DNA of 64,000 nt from Albimonas sp963816545 (GTDB taxonomy: Bacteria > Pseudomonadota > Alphaproteobacteria > Rhodobacterales > Rhodobacteraceae), in assembly GCA_963816545.1 (NCBI GenBank), contig CAWFLE010000001.1, positions 310,001 through 374,000 of the forward strand, given 5' to 3'. The notes under the pieces were generated by a model, which saw only the letters and a list, made by a program, of their open reading frames with translations, was not told the origin of the DNA and searched no databases. This document shows, piece after piece, positions 1-9,353 of this stretch. Position 1 is the first letter of the stretch, and every line of letters begins with the position of its first letter. The translations under genes were made by a program, and so were the position numbers.

Positions 1-740
1 TCCGCATCCCCGTCGATGGAGATGGTCGGCACGCGGATCGGCGGCTGCGCCGCCAGCGCCTGCTCGATGGCCGCGACCGAGGGATCTCCCTCCGCCCGTC
101 CGAAGCGGTGGCGGTAGGAATGGACCACGACGTCCACGAATTCCGGGTTGTCGAAGGCCGCGGCGGTCCGCGCGAAGGTCGTCTCGTCGAAGTCCCAGGT
201 CGGGGACCACATGCGCCAGAGAAGCCGGGCGATGCCGCGCCGGTCCCGTTCCAGCCCCCGCCGCCCCCGCTCCGAGTGGAAGAGATACTGGTACCACAGC
301 GCCGCCTCCTGCTCCGGGGCCGCGGGCTCCATGGCCCGGGCGATGTCCTGAATGTTGTAGGAATTGCCGGTGACCAGCGCCTCCGCCCGGTCCGGCCACA
401 GCGCCGCGACCACGCAGGCCGCACGCCCGCCCCAGTCGTAGCCGCCCAGCACGGCGCGTTCGACCCCGAGCGCATCGAGCAGCGCCAGCAGGTCCGCCCC
501 CAGCGCCGCCTGCTCCCCCGACCGCGGGGCCGAGGGATCGAGGAACCGCGTCGGCCCGTATCCCCGCAGCCACGGCACGATCACCCGCGCCCCGGCCTCG
601 ACGAGGATCGGGGCGACCTCGTCATAGGCATGGACGTCGTAGGGGAAGCCGTGGCCCATCACGCAGGGCCAGCCGTCCTCCGGCCCCCAGTCGCGGAAGG
701 CCACCTCCAGCGCGCCGGCCCCGATCCGCTTCTCCTGCAT
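1..740 (-). CDS. alpha/beta hydrolase, epoxide hydrolase/dehalogenase type (C-terminus cut by window edge)
   Basis: The translated protein begins MQEKRIGAGALEVAFRDWG and runs off the window start. An HGFP oxyanion motif lies near residue 30, and a GYDWGG nucleophile elbow lies near residue 100. The aspartate nucleophile in the elbow is what epoxide hydrolases and haloalkane dehalogenases have, rather than the serine of esterases. A WSPTWDFDE stretch fits the cap domain. The terminal SIDGDA probably leads to the acid residue, and the catalytic histidine is missing with the lost C-terminus. The ATG at 740 is the first good start. Substrate is unknown; soluble hydrolase is the safe call. Confidence 0.85.
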   Translation of the reverse strand, partial: MQEKRIGAGALEVAFRDWGPEDGWPCVMGHGFPYDVHAYDEVAPILVEAGARVIVPWLRGYGPTRFLDPSAPRSGEQAALGADLLALLDALGVERAVLGGYDWGGRAACVVAALWPDRAEALVTGNSYNIQDIARAMEPAAPEQEAALWYQYLFHSERGRRGLERDRRGIARLLWRMWSPTWDFDETTFARTAAAFDNPEFVDVVVHSYRHRFGRAEGDPSVAAIEQALAAQPPIRVPTISIDGDA

Positions 741-783
741 GCCGCCACCTCCCGCTTCGCATGGTCCCGACCCTGACGCGAAA

Positions 784-809
784 GGCCCCGCGGCGGCAAC
801 CGCGGGGCC
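784..809 (-). terminator. Rho-independent terminator of the thiolase-rhodanese-SDR run
   Basis: A perfect 10-bp GC stem, GGCCCCGCGG/CCGCGGGGCC, has a 6-nt loop. On the minus strand it is followed by TTTCGC. It lies about 70 bp past the stop of the SDR gene. A second small hairpin (GCGTTTCG CTG CGAAACGC, about 859-877) sits directly at that stop. The stem could also serve the plus strand, but nothing is transcribed into it from that side. Confidence 0.75.
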
Positions 810-877
810 CTCGTTGCAACCTTGGGTTGCATGTCTGCCGCGAACTCGCCCCTACCGGGCGTTTCGCTGCGAAACGC

Positions 878-1648
878 TCACTTCGGCGCCATGCGGATCG
901 CGCCGTCGAGCCGGATGATCTCGCCGTTGAGCATGATGTTCTCGCAGATATGCGCGATGGTCATCGCGTATTCCGACGGATCGCCCAGCCGCGAGGGGAA
1001 CGGAACCTGCGCGCCGAGGCTCTTCTGCGCCTCCTCCGGCAGGCTCTTGAGCAGCGGCGTCAGGAACAGCCCCGGCGCGATGGTGCACACCCGGATGCCG
1101 GACCGCGCCAGGTCCCGCGCCATCGGCAGCGTCATGCCCACGATCCCGCCCTTGGAGGCCGAATAGCACACCTGCCCGATCTGCCCCTCATACGCGGCCA
1201 CCGAGGCGGTGTTCACGATCACCCCCCGCTCCCCGTCGTCGTTCAGCGGCTCTGCGGCGGCCATGCCCGCGGCGGACTGCGAGGCCACGTTGAACGACCC
1301 GAACAGGTTGACCTTGATGATCTTCATGAAGTGGTCGGGGTTGAGGGGCTTGCCCTCCCGGTCCACGGTCTTCGCGGCGCCGCCGATGCCGGCGCAGTTG
1401 ATGGCGATGCGCTCCTGCCCGTGGGCGCCGCGGGCCTTCTCCAGCCCGGCCGTGACGCTGGCGGGATCCGAGACGTCCACCTGGCAGAAGATCCCGCCGA
1501 TGTCCTTCGCGACCGACTCGCCCCTCTCGGCGTTCATGTCGAACAGGGCGACCTTCACGCCCGCCTTCGCCAGCCGGCGGGCCGTCGCCTCGCCGAGGCC
1601 CGAGGCCCCGCCCGTCACCACCGCCGCAAGACCGCTCTTGAGCTCCAT
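878..1648 (-). CDS. short-chain dehydrogenase, 3-hydroxyacyl-CoA dehydrogenase type II-like
   Basis: A 256-aa classical SDR that probably oxidises a 3-hydroxyacyl-CoA (or methyl-branched analogue) with NAD+. The N-terminal TGGASGLG nucleotide-binding motif, an NTASVAA catalytic-serine segment and YSASKGG (Tyr/Lys) are all present. The ARDLARSGIRV and IAPGLFLTPLL regions match the HSD17B10-like subfamily. The ATG at 1648 is preceded by GAGGAGAGG, so a longer in-frame extension is rejected. It lies 19 bp after a rhodanese gene and close to a thiolase, which supports a role in beta-oxidation or branched-chain amino acid breakdown. Exact substrate is inferred. Confidence 0.88.
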   Translation of the reverse strand: MELKSGLAAVVTGGASGLGEATARRLAKAGVKVALFDMNAERGESVAKDIGGIFCQVDVSDPASVTAGLEKARGAHGQERIAINCAGIGGAAKTVDREGKPLNPDHFMKIIKVNLFGSFNVASQSAAGMAAAEPLNDDGERGVIVNTASVAAYEGQIGQVCYSASKGGIVGMTLPMARDLARSGIRVCTIAPGLFLTPLLKSLPEEAQKSLGAQVPFPSRLGDPSEYAMTIAHICENIMLNGEIIRLDGAIRMAPK

Positions 1649-1667
1649 GAGTTCCTCTCCTCGCGCC

Positions 1668-2075
1668 TCAGCGCTCCTTGGGTTTCTTGTCTTCGACCGG
1701 GCCGCCGGCTTCCTTCCAGCCGCGGAACCCCGTCTCCACATGCGCGATCGGCTCCAGGCCCATGTCCCGGGCGACCTTCGCCGCCAGCGCCGAGCGCATC
1801 CCGCCCGCGCAGAAGAAGACGAACTTCTTGCCGGTCTGGAACTCCTCCTTGGCGTAGGGGCTGTCGGGGTCGATCCAGAATTCCAGCATCCCGCGGGGCA
1901 CGTGCCAGGCGCCGGGGACCGCCCCGTCGCGCCACAGCTCCCGCACGTCGCGGATGTCCACGAAGGTCACGTTCTCGTCCCCGTGGAGCGCGATGGCCTG
2001 CTCGGCCGTCAGCACCTCCAGCTCCGCGTTGGCGGCGTCCACCATCTCGCGCGTGCTCTTGATGGGCATGTCCAT
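1668..2075 (-). CDS. single-domain rhodanese-like sulfurtransferase
   Basis: A 135-aa cytosolic protein with one rhodanese fold: TFVDIRDVRELWRDGAVPGA near residues 37-57, an HVPRGML loop, and the active-site loop CAGGMRS near residue 88. The cysteine that would carry the persulfide is present. There is no signal peptide. It sits between a thiolase and an acyl-CoA-type SDR, all on the minus strand with short gaps, so it is probably co-transcribed. Why a sulfurtransferase belongs to this cluster is not evident from the sequence. Confidence 0.88.
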   Translation of the reverse strand: MDMPIKSTREMVDAANAELEVLTAEQAIALHGDENVTFVDIRDVRELWRDGAVPGAWHVPRGMLEFWIDPDSPYAKEEFQTGKKFVFFCAGGMRSALAAKVARDMGLEPIAHVETGFRGWKEAGGPVEDKKPKER

Positions 2076-2157
2076 CCTCCCCTGCCGGCCGTTTAACCGG
2101 GTGATTAGCCTGAGGCGGGCCCCGCCGCAAGGGCGGGAACCGCATGGCGGAACGGGA

Positions 2158-3353
2158 TCAGGCGAGCTCCAGCGCCACCGCCGTGCCCTCGCCGCCGCCG
2201 ATGCAGATGCCGGCCATGCCGCGCTTGCCGCCGCGCTTCTCCAGCGCGTGCAGCAGCGTCACCAGGATCCGCGCGCCCGAGGCGCCGATGGGGTGGCCCA
2301 GCGCGCAGGCGCCGCCGTTGACGTTCAGCTTGTCGCGCGGGATGCCGAGCTCCACCTCCGCGGCCATGGGGACCACGGCGAAGGCCTCGTTGACCTCCCA
2401 CAGGTCGACGTCCTGCGCCGTCCAGCCGATGCGCGCCATCAGCTTCTTCATCGCCGGCCCGGGCGCGGTGGTGAACCAGGCCGGCGCCTGCGCGTGCGAG
2501 GCGTGGCCCAGGATCGTGGCGCGGATCTTCAGCCCCAGCCGCTCGGCCTCCGACCGGCGCATCAGCGCCAGCGCGGCCGCGCCGTCGGAGATCGAGGACG
2601 CATTCGCCGGCGTCACCGTGCCGTCCTTGCGGAAGGCGGGCTTGAGCGTGGGGATCTTGTCGGGGCGGGCGTTGCGCGGCTGCTCGTCGGTCGCGACCTC
2701 CGCCTCGCCCTTGCGGGTGCGGACCGTCACGGCGGTCGATCTCGGCCTCGAAGGTGCCGTCCTTCTGGGCGCGCAGCGCCTCTGACAGCGAGCGCAGGGC
2801 GTATGCGTCCTGCGCCTCGCGGGTGAACTGGTACTTCTCGGCGCAATCCTCGGCGAAGGTCCCCATCAGGCGGCCCTTGTCGTAGGCGTCCTCCAGCCCG
2901 TCGAGGAACATGTGGTCGATTCACCTCGGCGTGCCCCAGCCGGGCGCCGCCGCGCATCTTGGGCAGCAGGTAGGGCGCGTTGGACATGCTCTCCATGCCG
3001 CCCGCCACCATGACGGTCTGCGATGCCGGCCAGAATCTGGTCATGCGCCATCATCACCGTCCTTCATGCCCGAGCCGCACATCTTGTTGACGGTGGTGGC
3101 GGGCACCTCCTCGCGCAGACCGGCCGCGAAGCCCGCCTGGCGGGCCGGCGCCTGGCCCTGGCCCGGCGGGGAGGACGCAGCCCATCAGCAGCTCGCCGAC
3201 CTGGCCGGGCTCCACGCCCGCGCGCTCCAGCGCCGCCTTGATCGCGGCGCCGCCCAGCTCGGCCGCCGTGGCGCCCGCAAGCTCGCCCTGGAAGCCGCCC
3301 ATGGGCGTGCGCGCGGCGCCGACGATGACGACGGGATCGTCGTGAACGGACAT
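2158..3353 (-). CDS. acetyl-CoA C-acetyltransferase (thiolase), read through about five indels
   Basis: The fragments together spell a whole thiolase. They are N-terminal VIVGAARTPMGGFQGELAG, the acylated-cysteine segment NKMCGSGMK, VMVAGGMESMSNAPYLLPK, NEAFAVV, and C-terminal GGACALGHPIGASGARI. The reading frame changes near 2735, 2920, 3020, 3052 and 3168, each explained by one extra base. Removing five bases gives 396 aa, the normal length. The start at 3353 has GGGGAG upstream. It condenses or cleaves acetoacetyl-CoA/3-ketoacyl-CoA, and with phaC in the window could also feed PHB synthesis. Five independent +1 changes in one gene look like sequencing error more than decay, but a true pseudogene is not excluded. 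Confidence 0.85.
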
Positions 3354-3517
3354 GAAAGACTCCCCTGACGGCTGTTCGGCGCATGATGGGCGCGGCCCGC
3401 GGGGCGACGCAAGCCCCCGCCGAGGGGCGCGACGGCGGGCGGCCGCCACAGGCCCCGTCATTCGCAGGCGCGCCGCGGCGCCCCCGGAGCCGGAGGCGGA
3501 ACCGCGGGCGGCGCGCC
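3354..3517. repeat. GC-rich intergenic block, possible diverged member of the dyad-repeat family
   Basis: This gap lies between the thiolase start and the end of the LOV kinase gene. It is almost pure G/C from about 3425. It contains GAGGCGGAACCG, close to a segment of the 44944-45115 element, and the GCGCGACGGCGGGCGG style of the other copies. The resemblance is partial and judged by eye. No credible small gene was seen. Confidence 0.3.
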
Positions 3518-4648
3518 TCAGGTCAGGGGGATGCGCAGGCGGAAGAGGGCCCCGCCCAGCTCCTCCCCGCGCATGGCCTCCACCGCGCCGCCCGCCTGTT
3601 CGATCTGGGAGCGGACCACAAGCATGCCGGTGCCGCGGCCGCCGGAGGGCTGGAACCCGTCGGGCAGCCCGAGGCCGTCATCCTCCACGTCCACCAGCGC
3701 ATGGTGGTCGTCGCGCGCCATGCGGATCAGGATCCGGCCCGGGCTCTCGTCCTCGCCCCGGCCCACGAAGGCGTGTTTCTGCGCGTTGAGCACCAGCTCG
3801 GTCACCGCCAGCGCCACCGGCAGCGCCCGCTCCGGCCCCACGTTCAGCGGCCCGTCCGTCACCAGCTCCACCGTCGCCTCCGCCGACTCGTCGAGGTCCG
3901 AACGCAGCAGGTTCAGCATGTCCCGCAGGTCGATGTTCTCGTTCCCGACCGCCACGTCGTCCAGCAGGTGCTGGATGCGCCCCACGGCCCGGATCCGCCC
4001 CTGCACCTCGCGCAGCAGCGTCTCCTCCCGCGGGTCCCGGGCCGCCCGGCGCTGAATTTCCACCAGCGCGGCCAGCAGCGCGAGGCTGTTGCGCACGCGG
4101 TGCGTGACCTCCTTGGCGAGAAGCGCCGAGCGCTCGGCGGCCTCCTCCAGCTCCCGCGTCCGGTCGGCCACGATGCGCTCGAGGTCGTCATGGGCGTGGG
4201 CGAGGCGGGCGCGGGATTCCACCCGCTCGGTCACGTCGATCTGCGAGCCGATGAAGTACATCACCCCGCCGCGGTCGTCGAAGATCGGGGCGACGTGGAG
4301 CTCGTTCCAGAAGGCGGTGCCGTCCTTGCGGTAGTTCTTGAGGTCGACCTGCACCGCCTCGCGCGCCTTCAGCGCGTCGCGCAGGCGCGCGACCTCTTCG
4401 GGGTCCGTGTCGGCGCCCTGGAGGAAGCGGCAGTTGCGGCCCAGCACCTCCCGCTCGGAATAGCCGGTGGAGGTGAGGAAGCTGCCGTTCACGAAGACGA
4501 TCGGATGATCGTCCTCGTTCGCATCCGTGATGATGACGGGAATCGGGCTCCGTTCGACCGCGTGGACGAAAGGTTGAGTCATCAGCTGGCGCTTGCGCAT
4601 CATCCAGCCGTCGCCACGTTCCGCCGGTTCTTCCCCCGCCCGCTGCAT
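3518..4648 (-). CDS. LOV-domain blue-light sensor histidine kinase (HisKA_2/HWE type)
   Basis: The N-terminal LOV domain (about residues 25-135) has the photoactive-cysteine motif GRNCRFLQG, NYRKDG, FWNELH and a closing FIGSQIDVTERV. These include the Asn/Gln residues that bind flavin in LOV photoreceptors. A short helical linker follows, then an H-box KEVTHRVRNSLALLAALV typical of HisKA_2/HWE kinases. The ATPase domain has ELVLNAQKHAF (N-box) and DDGLGLPDG (G-box). There are no membrane segments, so it is a soluble kinase. The family forms an FMN-cysteinyl adduct in blue light. No response regulator lies nearby. Starts at 4603 or 4582 are alternatives to 4648. Confidence 0.92.
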   Translation of the reverse strand: MQRAGEEPAERGDGWMMRKRQLMTQPFVHAVERSPIPVIITDANEDDHPIVFVNGSFLTSTGYSEREVLGRNCRFLQGADTDPEEVARLRDALKAREAVQVDLKNYRKDGTAFWNELHVAPIFDDRGGVMYFIGSQIDVTERVESRARLAHAHDDLERIVADRTRELEEAAERSALLAKEVTHRVRNSLALLAALVEIQRRAARDPREETLLREVQGRIRAVGRIQHLLDDVAVGNENIDLRDMLNLLRSDLDESAEATVELVTDGPLNVGPERALPVALAVTELVLNAQKHAFVGRGEDESPGRILIRMARDDHHALVDVEDDGLGLPDGFQPSGGRGTGMLVVRSQIEQAGGAVEAMRGEELGGALFRLRIPLT

Positions 4649-4720
4649 TCGCTATCTCTCGACTCTCCCAGCCCACGGCTGGACGACATAGCGCCCGGGC
4701 GGGATTTGGAAAGATGCAGC

Positions 4721-5698
4721 CTACTGGTTGCGCTGCCGGTAGAACAGACGCCGCACCGACCCGGTGCGGGAGCGCATGAGCAGCGTCTCCGTCTCCATCC
4801 ACGCCCCGTCCTTGCGGGCGCCCGAGACGATGGAGCCGTTGGTGACGCCGGTGGCGGCGAAGATCACGTCCTCGGTCACCATGTCGCGCAGGGAATAGAT
4901 GCGGTCCAGGTCCTCGATCCCCGCCTTGCGGGCGCGGCCCTTCTCGTCGTCGTTGCGGAACAGGAGCCGGCCCTGGATCTGGCCGCCCATGCAGCGCAGC
5001 GCGGCGGCGGCGAGCACCCCCTCCGGCGCCCCGCCCGAGCCCATGTACATGTCGATGCCGGTCTTGCCGTGCTCGGCCGTGTGGATCACGCCCGCGACGT
5101 CGCCGTCGGTGATGAGGCGGATGGCGGCGCCGGTGGCGCGGACCTCGCGGATCAGGTCCTCGTGGCGCGGACGCTCCAGAATGCAGCAGGTGATCCCGTC
5201 CGGCCCGCAGCCCTTGGCCTTGGCCAGCGCCTGCACCCGCTCGGTCGGGGTCATGTCGAGGTGGACGACCTGGTCAGGATAGCCCGGCCCGATGGCGAGC
5301 TTGTCCATGTAGACGTCGGGCGCGTGCAGCATCGACCCCCGCGGCCCCATGGCGATGACCGCGAGCGCGTTGGGCATGTCCTTGGCGGTGAGGGTGGTGC
5401 CCTCCAGCGGGTCGAGCGCGATGTCCACCGCAGGGCCGTGGCCGGCGCCGACCTCCTCGCCGATGTAGAGCATCGGCGCCTCGTCGCGCTCGCCCTCGCC
5501 GATCACCACGACGCCGCGGATGTCGAGCAGGTTGAGCTGCGTGCGCATGGCGTCCACGGCGGCCTGGTCGGCGGCCTTCTCGTCGCCGCGGCCGATCAGC
5601 TTGGCGGAGGCGATGGCGGCGGCCTCCGACACGCGGGCGAGGCCCAGCGACAGCATGCGGTCGGAGAAGAGCCCGTCGGGCGCGGTGGATTCGGGCAT
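4721..5698 (-). CDS. glpX: class II fructose-1,6-bisphosphatase GlpX
   Basis: A 325-aa enzyme that hydrolyses fructose 1,6-bisphosphate in gluconeogenesis (and the Calvin cycle where present). GEGERDEAPML and the metal-site DPLEGTT are both seen, together with TDGDVAGV and the glycine-rich GIDMYMGSGGAPEG. The start at 5698 is chosen because GGGAG lies upstream and the family begins near this point. In related genomes glpX follows the homoserine dehydrogenase gene. Here a chemoreceptor gene on the other strand separates them. Confidence 0.95.
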   Translation of the reverse strand: MPESTAPDGLFSDRMLSLGLARVSEAAAIASAKLIGRGDEKAADQAAVDAMRTQLNLLDIRGVVVIGEGERDEAPMLYIGEEVGAGHGPAVDIALDPLEGTTLTAKDMPNALAVIAMGPRGSMLHAPDVYMDKLAIGPGYPDQVVHLDMTPTERVQALAKAKGCGPDGITCCILERPRHEDLIREVRATGAAIRLITDGDVAGVIHTAEHGKTGIDMYMGSGGAPEGVLAAAALRCMGGQIQGRLLFRNDDEKGRARKAGIEDLDRIYSLRDMVTEDVIFAATGVTNGSIVSGARKDGAWMETETLLMRSRTGSVRRLFYRQRNQ

Positions 5699-5873
5699 GG
5701 GCAAGGCGCTCCCTCGGTCGAGCGGACTGATCGCGGGCGCGCGAACGCCCGTGAGGCTTCTAGGCCGGGGGGGCCGCGGCGGCAAGGGAAACCGGGGAGA
5801 ATCGGCGGCGCCCTCAATCATGCGGTAACGGTTGCGGGTTTACCCAGCGGTCGCCGTCATAGGGGAGTCGTCC

Positions 5874-7551
5874 ATGTTCGCCGCTTTCAGACCGTCGAAG
5901 CCCAAGCAGCCCGATGCGCTGCGCCTCGCCCTGGACGAAAGCTGGGCGGTGATCGAGTTCAAGCCGGACGGGACGATTCTCGCAGCGAACGACATCTTCC
6001 TCGCCGCCGTCGGCTATTCGCGGGAGGAGATCGTCGGGCGCAGCCACGTCATGCTCTGCCCCGAGGAAGTCACGTCGAGCGACTTCTACCGCTCCTTCTG
6101 GCCGAGCCTCGCGTCGGGCGAGCCGCGCACCGGGCGCTTCAAGCGCAAGCACAAGGACGGCCGGCACATCTACCTGCGCGCCACCTACATGCCGGTCCGC
6201 GACGCCGCCGGCCGCGTGGAAAAGATCGTGAAGCTCGCCGCGGACGTCACCGCAGACACGATGGAGTCGATCGACTCCAACGGCAAGGTCGCCGCGATCT
6301 GCAAGGTTCAGGCGGTGGTGGAGTTCGACCTGGAAGGCCGGGTGCTGGATGCCAACGACGCCTTCCTGAAGTCGGTCGGCTACAAGCTGGAGGACGTGAA
6401 AGGCCGCCACCACCGGATGTTCATGCCCGCGGGCGAGGCCGACTCTGCGGAATACGCCGACTTCTGGCGCCGACTGGCTCGCGGCGAATCGTTCCAGGCG
6501 GAATACCGCCGCCGCGCCCGCGACGGGTCGGACGTCTGGATCCACGGCAGCTACAACCCGGTGATGGACCGCTACGGCAACATCTTCAAGATCGTGAAGT
6601 TCGCGACCGAGGTGACGCCCCGCATCCGCTCCGTCGCCGCCCTCGATCAGGCGCTGGCCGCGCTGGCCTCCGGCGATCTGACGCAGGAGATGGTGACGCC
6701 GCTGGAGGGCCCGTACGAGCCGCTGCGCCGCAGCGTCAATGCCCTGACCGCCGTCTATCGCGACCTCGTGGGCGGCATCCGCCGCGCGGTGGACGCCCTC
6801 GTGACCAGCTCGCAGGAGATCAAGACCGGCGCCGTGGACCTCTCCGACCGGTCCGAGCGGCAGGCCTCCACGCTGGAGGAGATCGCGGCCACGGTGGAGG
6901 AGCTGTCGGCCACGATCAACACCACCTCCGACGCCGCGCGTCACGCCGACGAGACCGCCGAGCGCGCGGCGAACCGCACCAAGTCCGGGCAGGACGTGAT
7001 CCGCAAGGCGACGGAGGCGGTGAAGACCATCGAGCAGAGCTCGGCCCGGATCACCGACATCAACTCCGTGATCGAGTTCGATCGCCTTCCAGACCAACCT
7101 GCTGGCGCTGAACGCCGCGGTGGAGGCGGCGCGGGCCGGAGAGGCGGGCAAAGGCTTCGCCGTCGTGGCCGCCGAGGTGCGCAGCCTCGCGCAGCGCAGC
7201 TCCGACGCCGCCGCCGACACCTCGCGCCTGATCAAGGAGAGCGACGCCAACGTCAAGCAGGGCGCGCAGCTCATGTCCGCCGCGGTCTCCGCCTTCGACG
7301 AGATCCAGGAGCAGGTCGGCGGCCTCGCACGCGCCATGTCGGACATCCGCACCGCCAACTCGGAGCAGGCGGCCGGGGTGAACGAGATCAACCAGGCGAT
7401 GACCGAGCTGGACGCGAACACCCAGCGCAACTCCGACGCCTCGTCGCGCAATGCGGGCCTGTCGGACGTGCTGGACCGGGAGCTTTCGGCGCTGGCCCGC
7501 CAGCTCGACTTCTTCCGCACGGAGGCCGAGGCCCGCAGGCGCGCGGCCTGA
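5874..7551 (+). CDS. soluble PAS-PAS methyl-accepting chemotaxis protein (one indel)
   Basis: It starts MFAAFRPSK after a good AGGGGAG site. Two PAS domains follow (about residues 15-125 and 135-245), then a HAMP-like helix (ALASGDLTQEM) and a signalling domain whose hairpin tip reads around AVEAARAGEAGKGFAVVAAEVR. There is no membrane segment, so it is a cytoplasmic, BdlA/Aer-type receptor. The frame breaks at about 7080, where GAGTTCGATCGCC should read GAGTCGATCGCC. Removing one T restores SIAFQTNLLALN and a 558-aa protein. The signal (redox, oxygen, light or a metabolite) is unknown. No che genes are in the window. Confidence 0.9.
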
Positions 7552-7570
7552 TCCCGGGCGCGAGCGGCCC

Positions 7571-7628
7571 GCCTGCGCATCGCGCAGGCGCGGAGGCCCC
7601 GGCCTCCGCGCGCGTCCCTGGACGCGCG
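7571..7628. repeat. three tandem GC hairpins between convergent genes
   Basis: Three inverted repeats stand end to end: GCCTGCGC/GCGCAGGC (7571-7589), GGAGGCC/GGCCTCC (7592-7607) and CGCGCGTCC/GGACGCGCG (7609-7628). They lie between the stop codons of the chemoreceptor (+) and homoserine dehydrogenase (-). A bidirectional terminator is the simplest reading, although no T-run follows on either strand. Confidence 0.6.
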
Positions 7629-7651
7629 GGCCGCGCCCTCGGCCGTTGCGC

Positions 7652-8942
7652 TCAGACGGTCTCGACCCGCAGCGCCATCGGCTCCTCGAGGCACTCCTTC
7701 ATCGCCCCGAGCCTCCCGAGCGCCCCATCCAGCGCCGCCCGGGGCGCCGGATGGGTGACGAAGATCACCGGCGCAGCGCCCCCCTCATGGTCGTACTGCC
7801 GCATCTGGCGGATGGAGACGCCCTCCTCCCCCAGCGCCGCCGCCACCTTGGCCAGCACCCCGGGCGCGTCGTCCAGCGACAGGCGCAGGTAATAGGCCGC
7901 CGCGCTCGCGTCCACCGCCCGCGGCGCCGCCGCGAGCCGCTCGGCCGCGATGCCGAACACCGGCCCGAAGCCGCCCCGCGCGATGTCGAGCACGTCGGCC
8001 ATCACCGCGGAGGCGGTCGGCCCCTGCCCCGCGCCGGGCCCCTCGAACACGGTGGTCCCGACGAAGTCGCCCTCCACCAGCACCGAGTTCGTCACCCCCG
8101 ACAGCTGCCCGATCGCGCTGTCATCGGGCACGAGGCAGGGCGTCATCCGCTGCTCCAGCCCCCGCTCGGTCATCCGAGCGACGCCCAGCAGCTTGATCCG
8201 GAACCCCATGTCCTTCGCATGCCAGATGTCGGTGAGGGTGACGCGGCTCGATCCCCTCGGTCTGCACGCCCGCGAAGTCCACCCGCGTCCCGAACGCGAC
8301 CGAGGCCAGCAGCGCCAGCTTGTGCGCCGCGTCGATGCCGCCGACGTCGAAGGTCGGGTCGGCCTCGGCGTAGCCCAGCCGCTGCGCGTCGTCGAGCATC
8401 TCCTCGTAGGGGGCCTCGCGCGCCTCCATCTCGGTCAGGATGTAGTTGCAGGTGCCGTTCATCACGCCCATGACGCGCAGGATGCCGTTCGCCGGCCAGC
8501 CCCTCGCCCAGCGCCTTGACGATGGGGATGCCACCCGCGACCGCCGCCTCGAAGCGCAGCGCGCGGCCCGCGGCCTCGGCCTGCTCGGCCAGCGCCTGCC
8601 CGTGATGGGCCAGCATCGCCTTGTTGGCGGTCACGACGTGCTTTCCGGTCGCCAGCGCCGCCTCGACCGCCGCCTTGGCGGGCCGTCCTCGCCGCCCATC
8701 AGCTCGATCACGCAGGTCGACGTCGTCCGCGCCGCGCCAGCGCGACGGGGTCGTCCTCCCAGTCATAGGCCGAGAGATCCACGCCGCGGTCGCGCGTTCC
8801 GGGACCGGGCGGAGACGGCGGCGATTTCGAGCGGCCGCCCGGCCCGCGCGGCCAGCAGGTCCGGCCGGGTCTGCACGATCCGCACGACGCCGGTGCCCAC
8901 GGTGCCGAGCCCGGCGATGCCGAGGCGGAGAGGTGCGGTCAT
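7652..8942 (-). CDS. hom: homoserine dehydrogenase, read through several indels
   Basis: It reduces aspartate semialdehyde to homoserine for threonine, methionine and isoleucine synthesis. It has an N-terminal NAD-binding IAGLGTVGTGVV, HVVTANKAMLAHHG, the catalytic MNGTCNYILTEME region and ADPTFDVGGIDAAHKLALLAS. A C-terminal ACT domain (LSLDDAPGVLAKVAAALGEE) indicates amino-acid feedback. The frame breaks near 8247, 8496, 8690, 8735 and 8800, with the parts in the correct order. The full extent of about 430 aa is the family norm. As an essential biosynthetic gene it is probably intact in the organism. Confidence 0.88.
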
Positions 8943-8974
8943 GAAGAAAGCCCCTGCTGTCGATCGGCTCTCCA

Positions 8975-9353
8975 TTAGTTGAGCGCCGCGAAGCTAGCGA
9001 GGCTCGTGGCCAGGGCTCGGCGAAGCCCCAGCCGTCCGGCACGAAGCCGTGGGCAGGCGAGCCGTGGTCCGCTCCTCGTGCGCCAATCGCGTCGGCGTCG
9101 AGGGCGACGTCCGGCACCGCCGCGCTCACCTCGCCGCGACCTCCGGCGTCCTCCGGCTCGGCCTGATAGCCGAACATCCCCAACTCGTCGGACGAAGGCG
9201 TCCCGCTCGGCCGTGCCGTCCTCGGCCGGGACGAACTCCAGGTCCAGCAGGATGGTCCGCCGCCCGGCAGGTCGGCGCGCTCCGCAGGTCGGCCACCGTC
9301 AGGGCGGTCTCGGCCTGCTGATGCTCGAAATCCCAGTCTGCCGCGTCGGTCAT
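8975..9353 (-). CDS. RraB-like ribonuclease E inhibitor family protein (frameshifted)
   Basis: Joined across frame changes near 9262, 9190 and 9065, the product reads MTDAADWDFEHQQAETALTV, then ILLDLEFVPAEDG, ERDAFVR, GMFGYQAEPEDAGG, VPDVALDADAI, an HEERTT segment and HGFVPDGWGF. These blocks match my memory of RraB-type proteins, which bind RNase E and modulate it. The stop is uncertain: TAG at 8994-8996 or TAA at 8975-8977. It lies between an aminotransferase gene and hom, on the same strand, with very short gaps. The family call rests on conserved blocks, not an alignment. Confidence 0.6.

Noticed and set aside
2158..3353. Thiolase as a true pseudogene
   Set aside because: All blocks are present in order, and five one-base corrections give the exact family length; no stop or deletion needs explaining beyond these.
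3383..7111. A 1242-codon plus-strand open frame over the LOV kinase and glpX genes
   Set aside because: Its translation is Arg/His/Gly-rich with no domain, whereas the opposite strand encodes complete, motif-bearing proteins.
7652..8942. Programmed frameshifting in hom, trpS, dapB or ahcY
   Set aside because: The break points differ from gene to gene, lack conserved slippery sites, and several occur per gene. Sequencing error is simpler.
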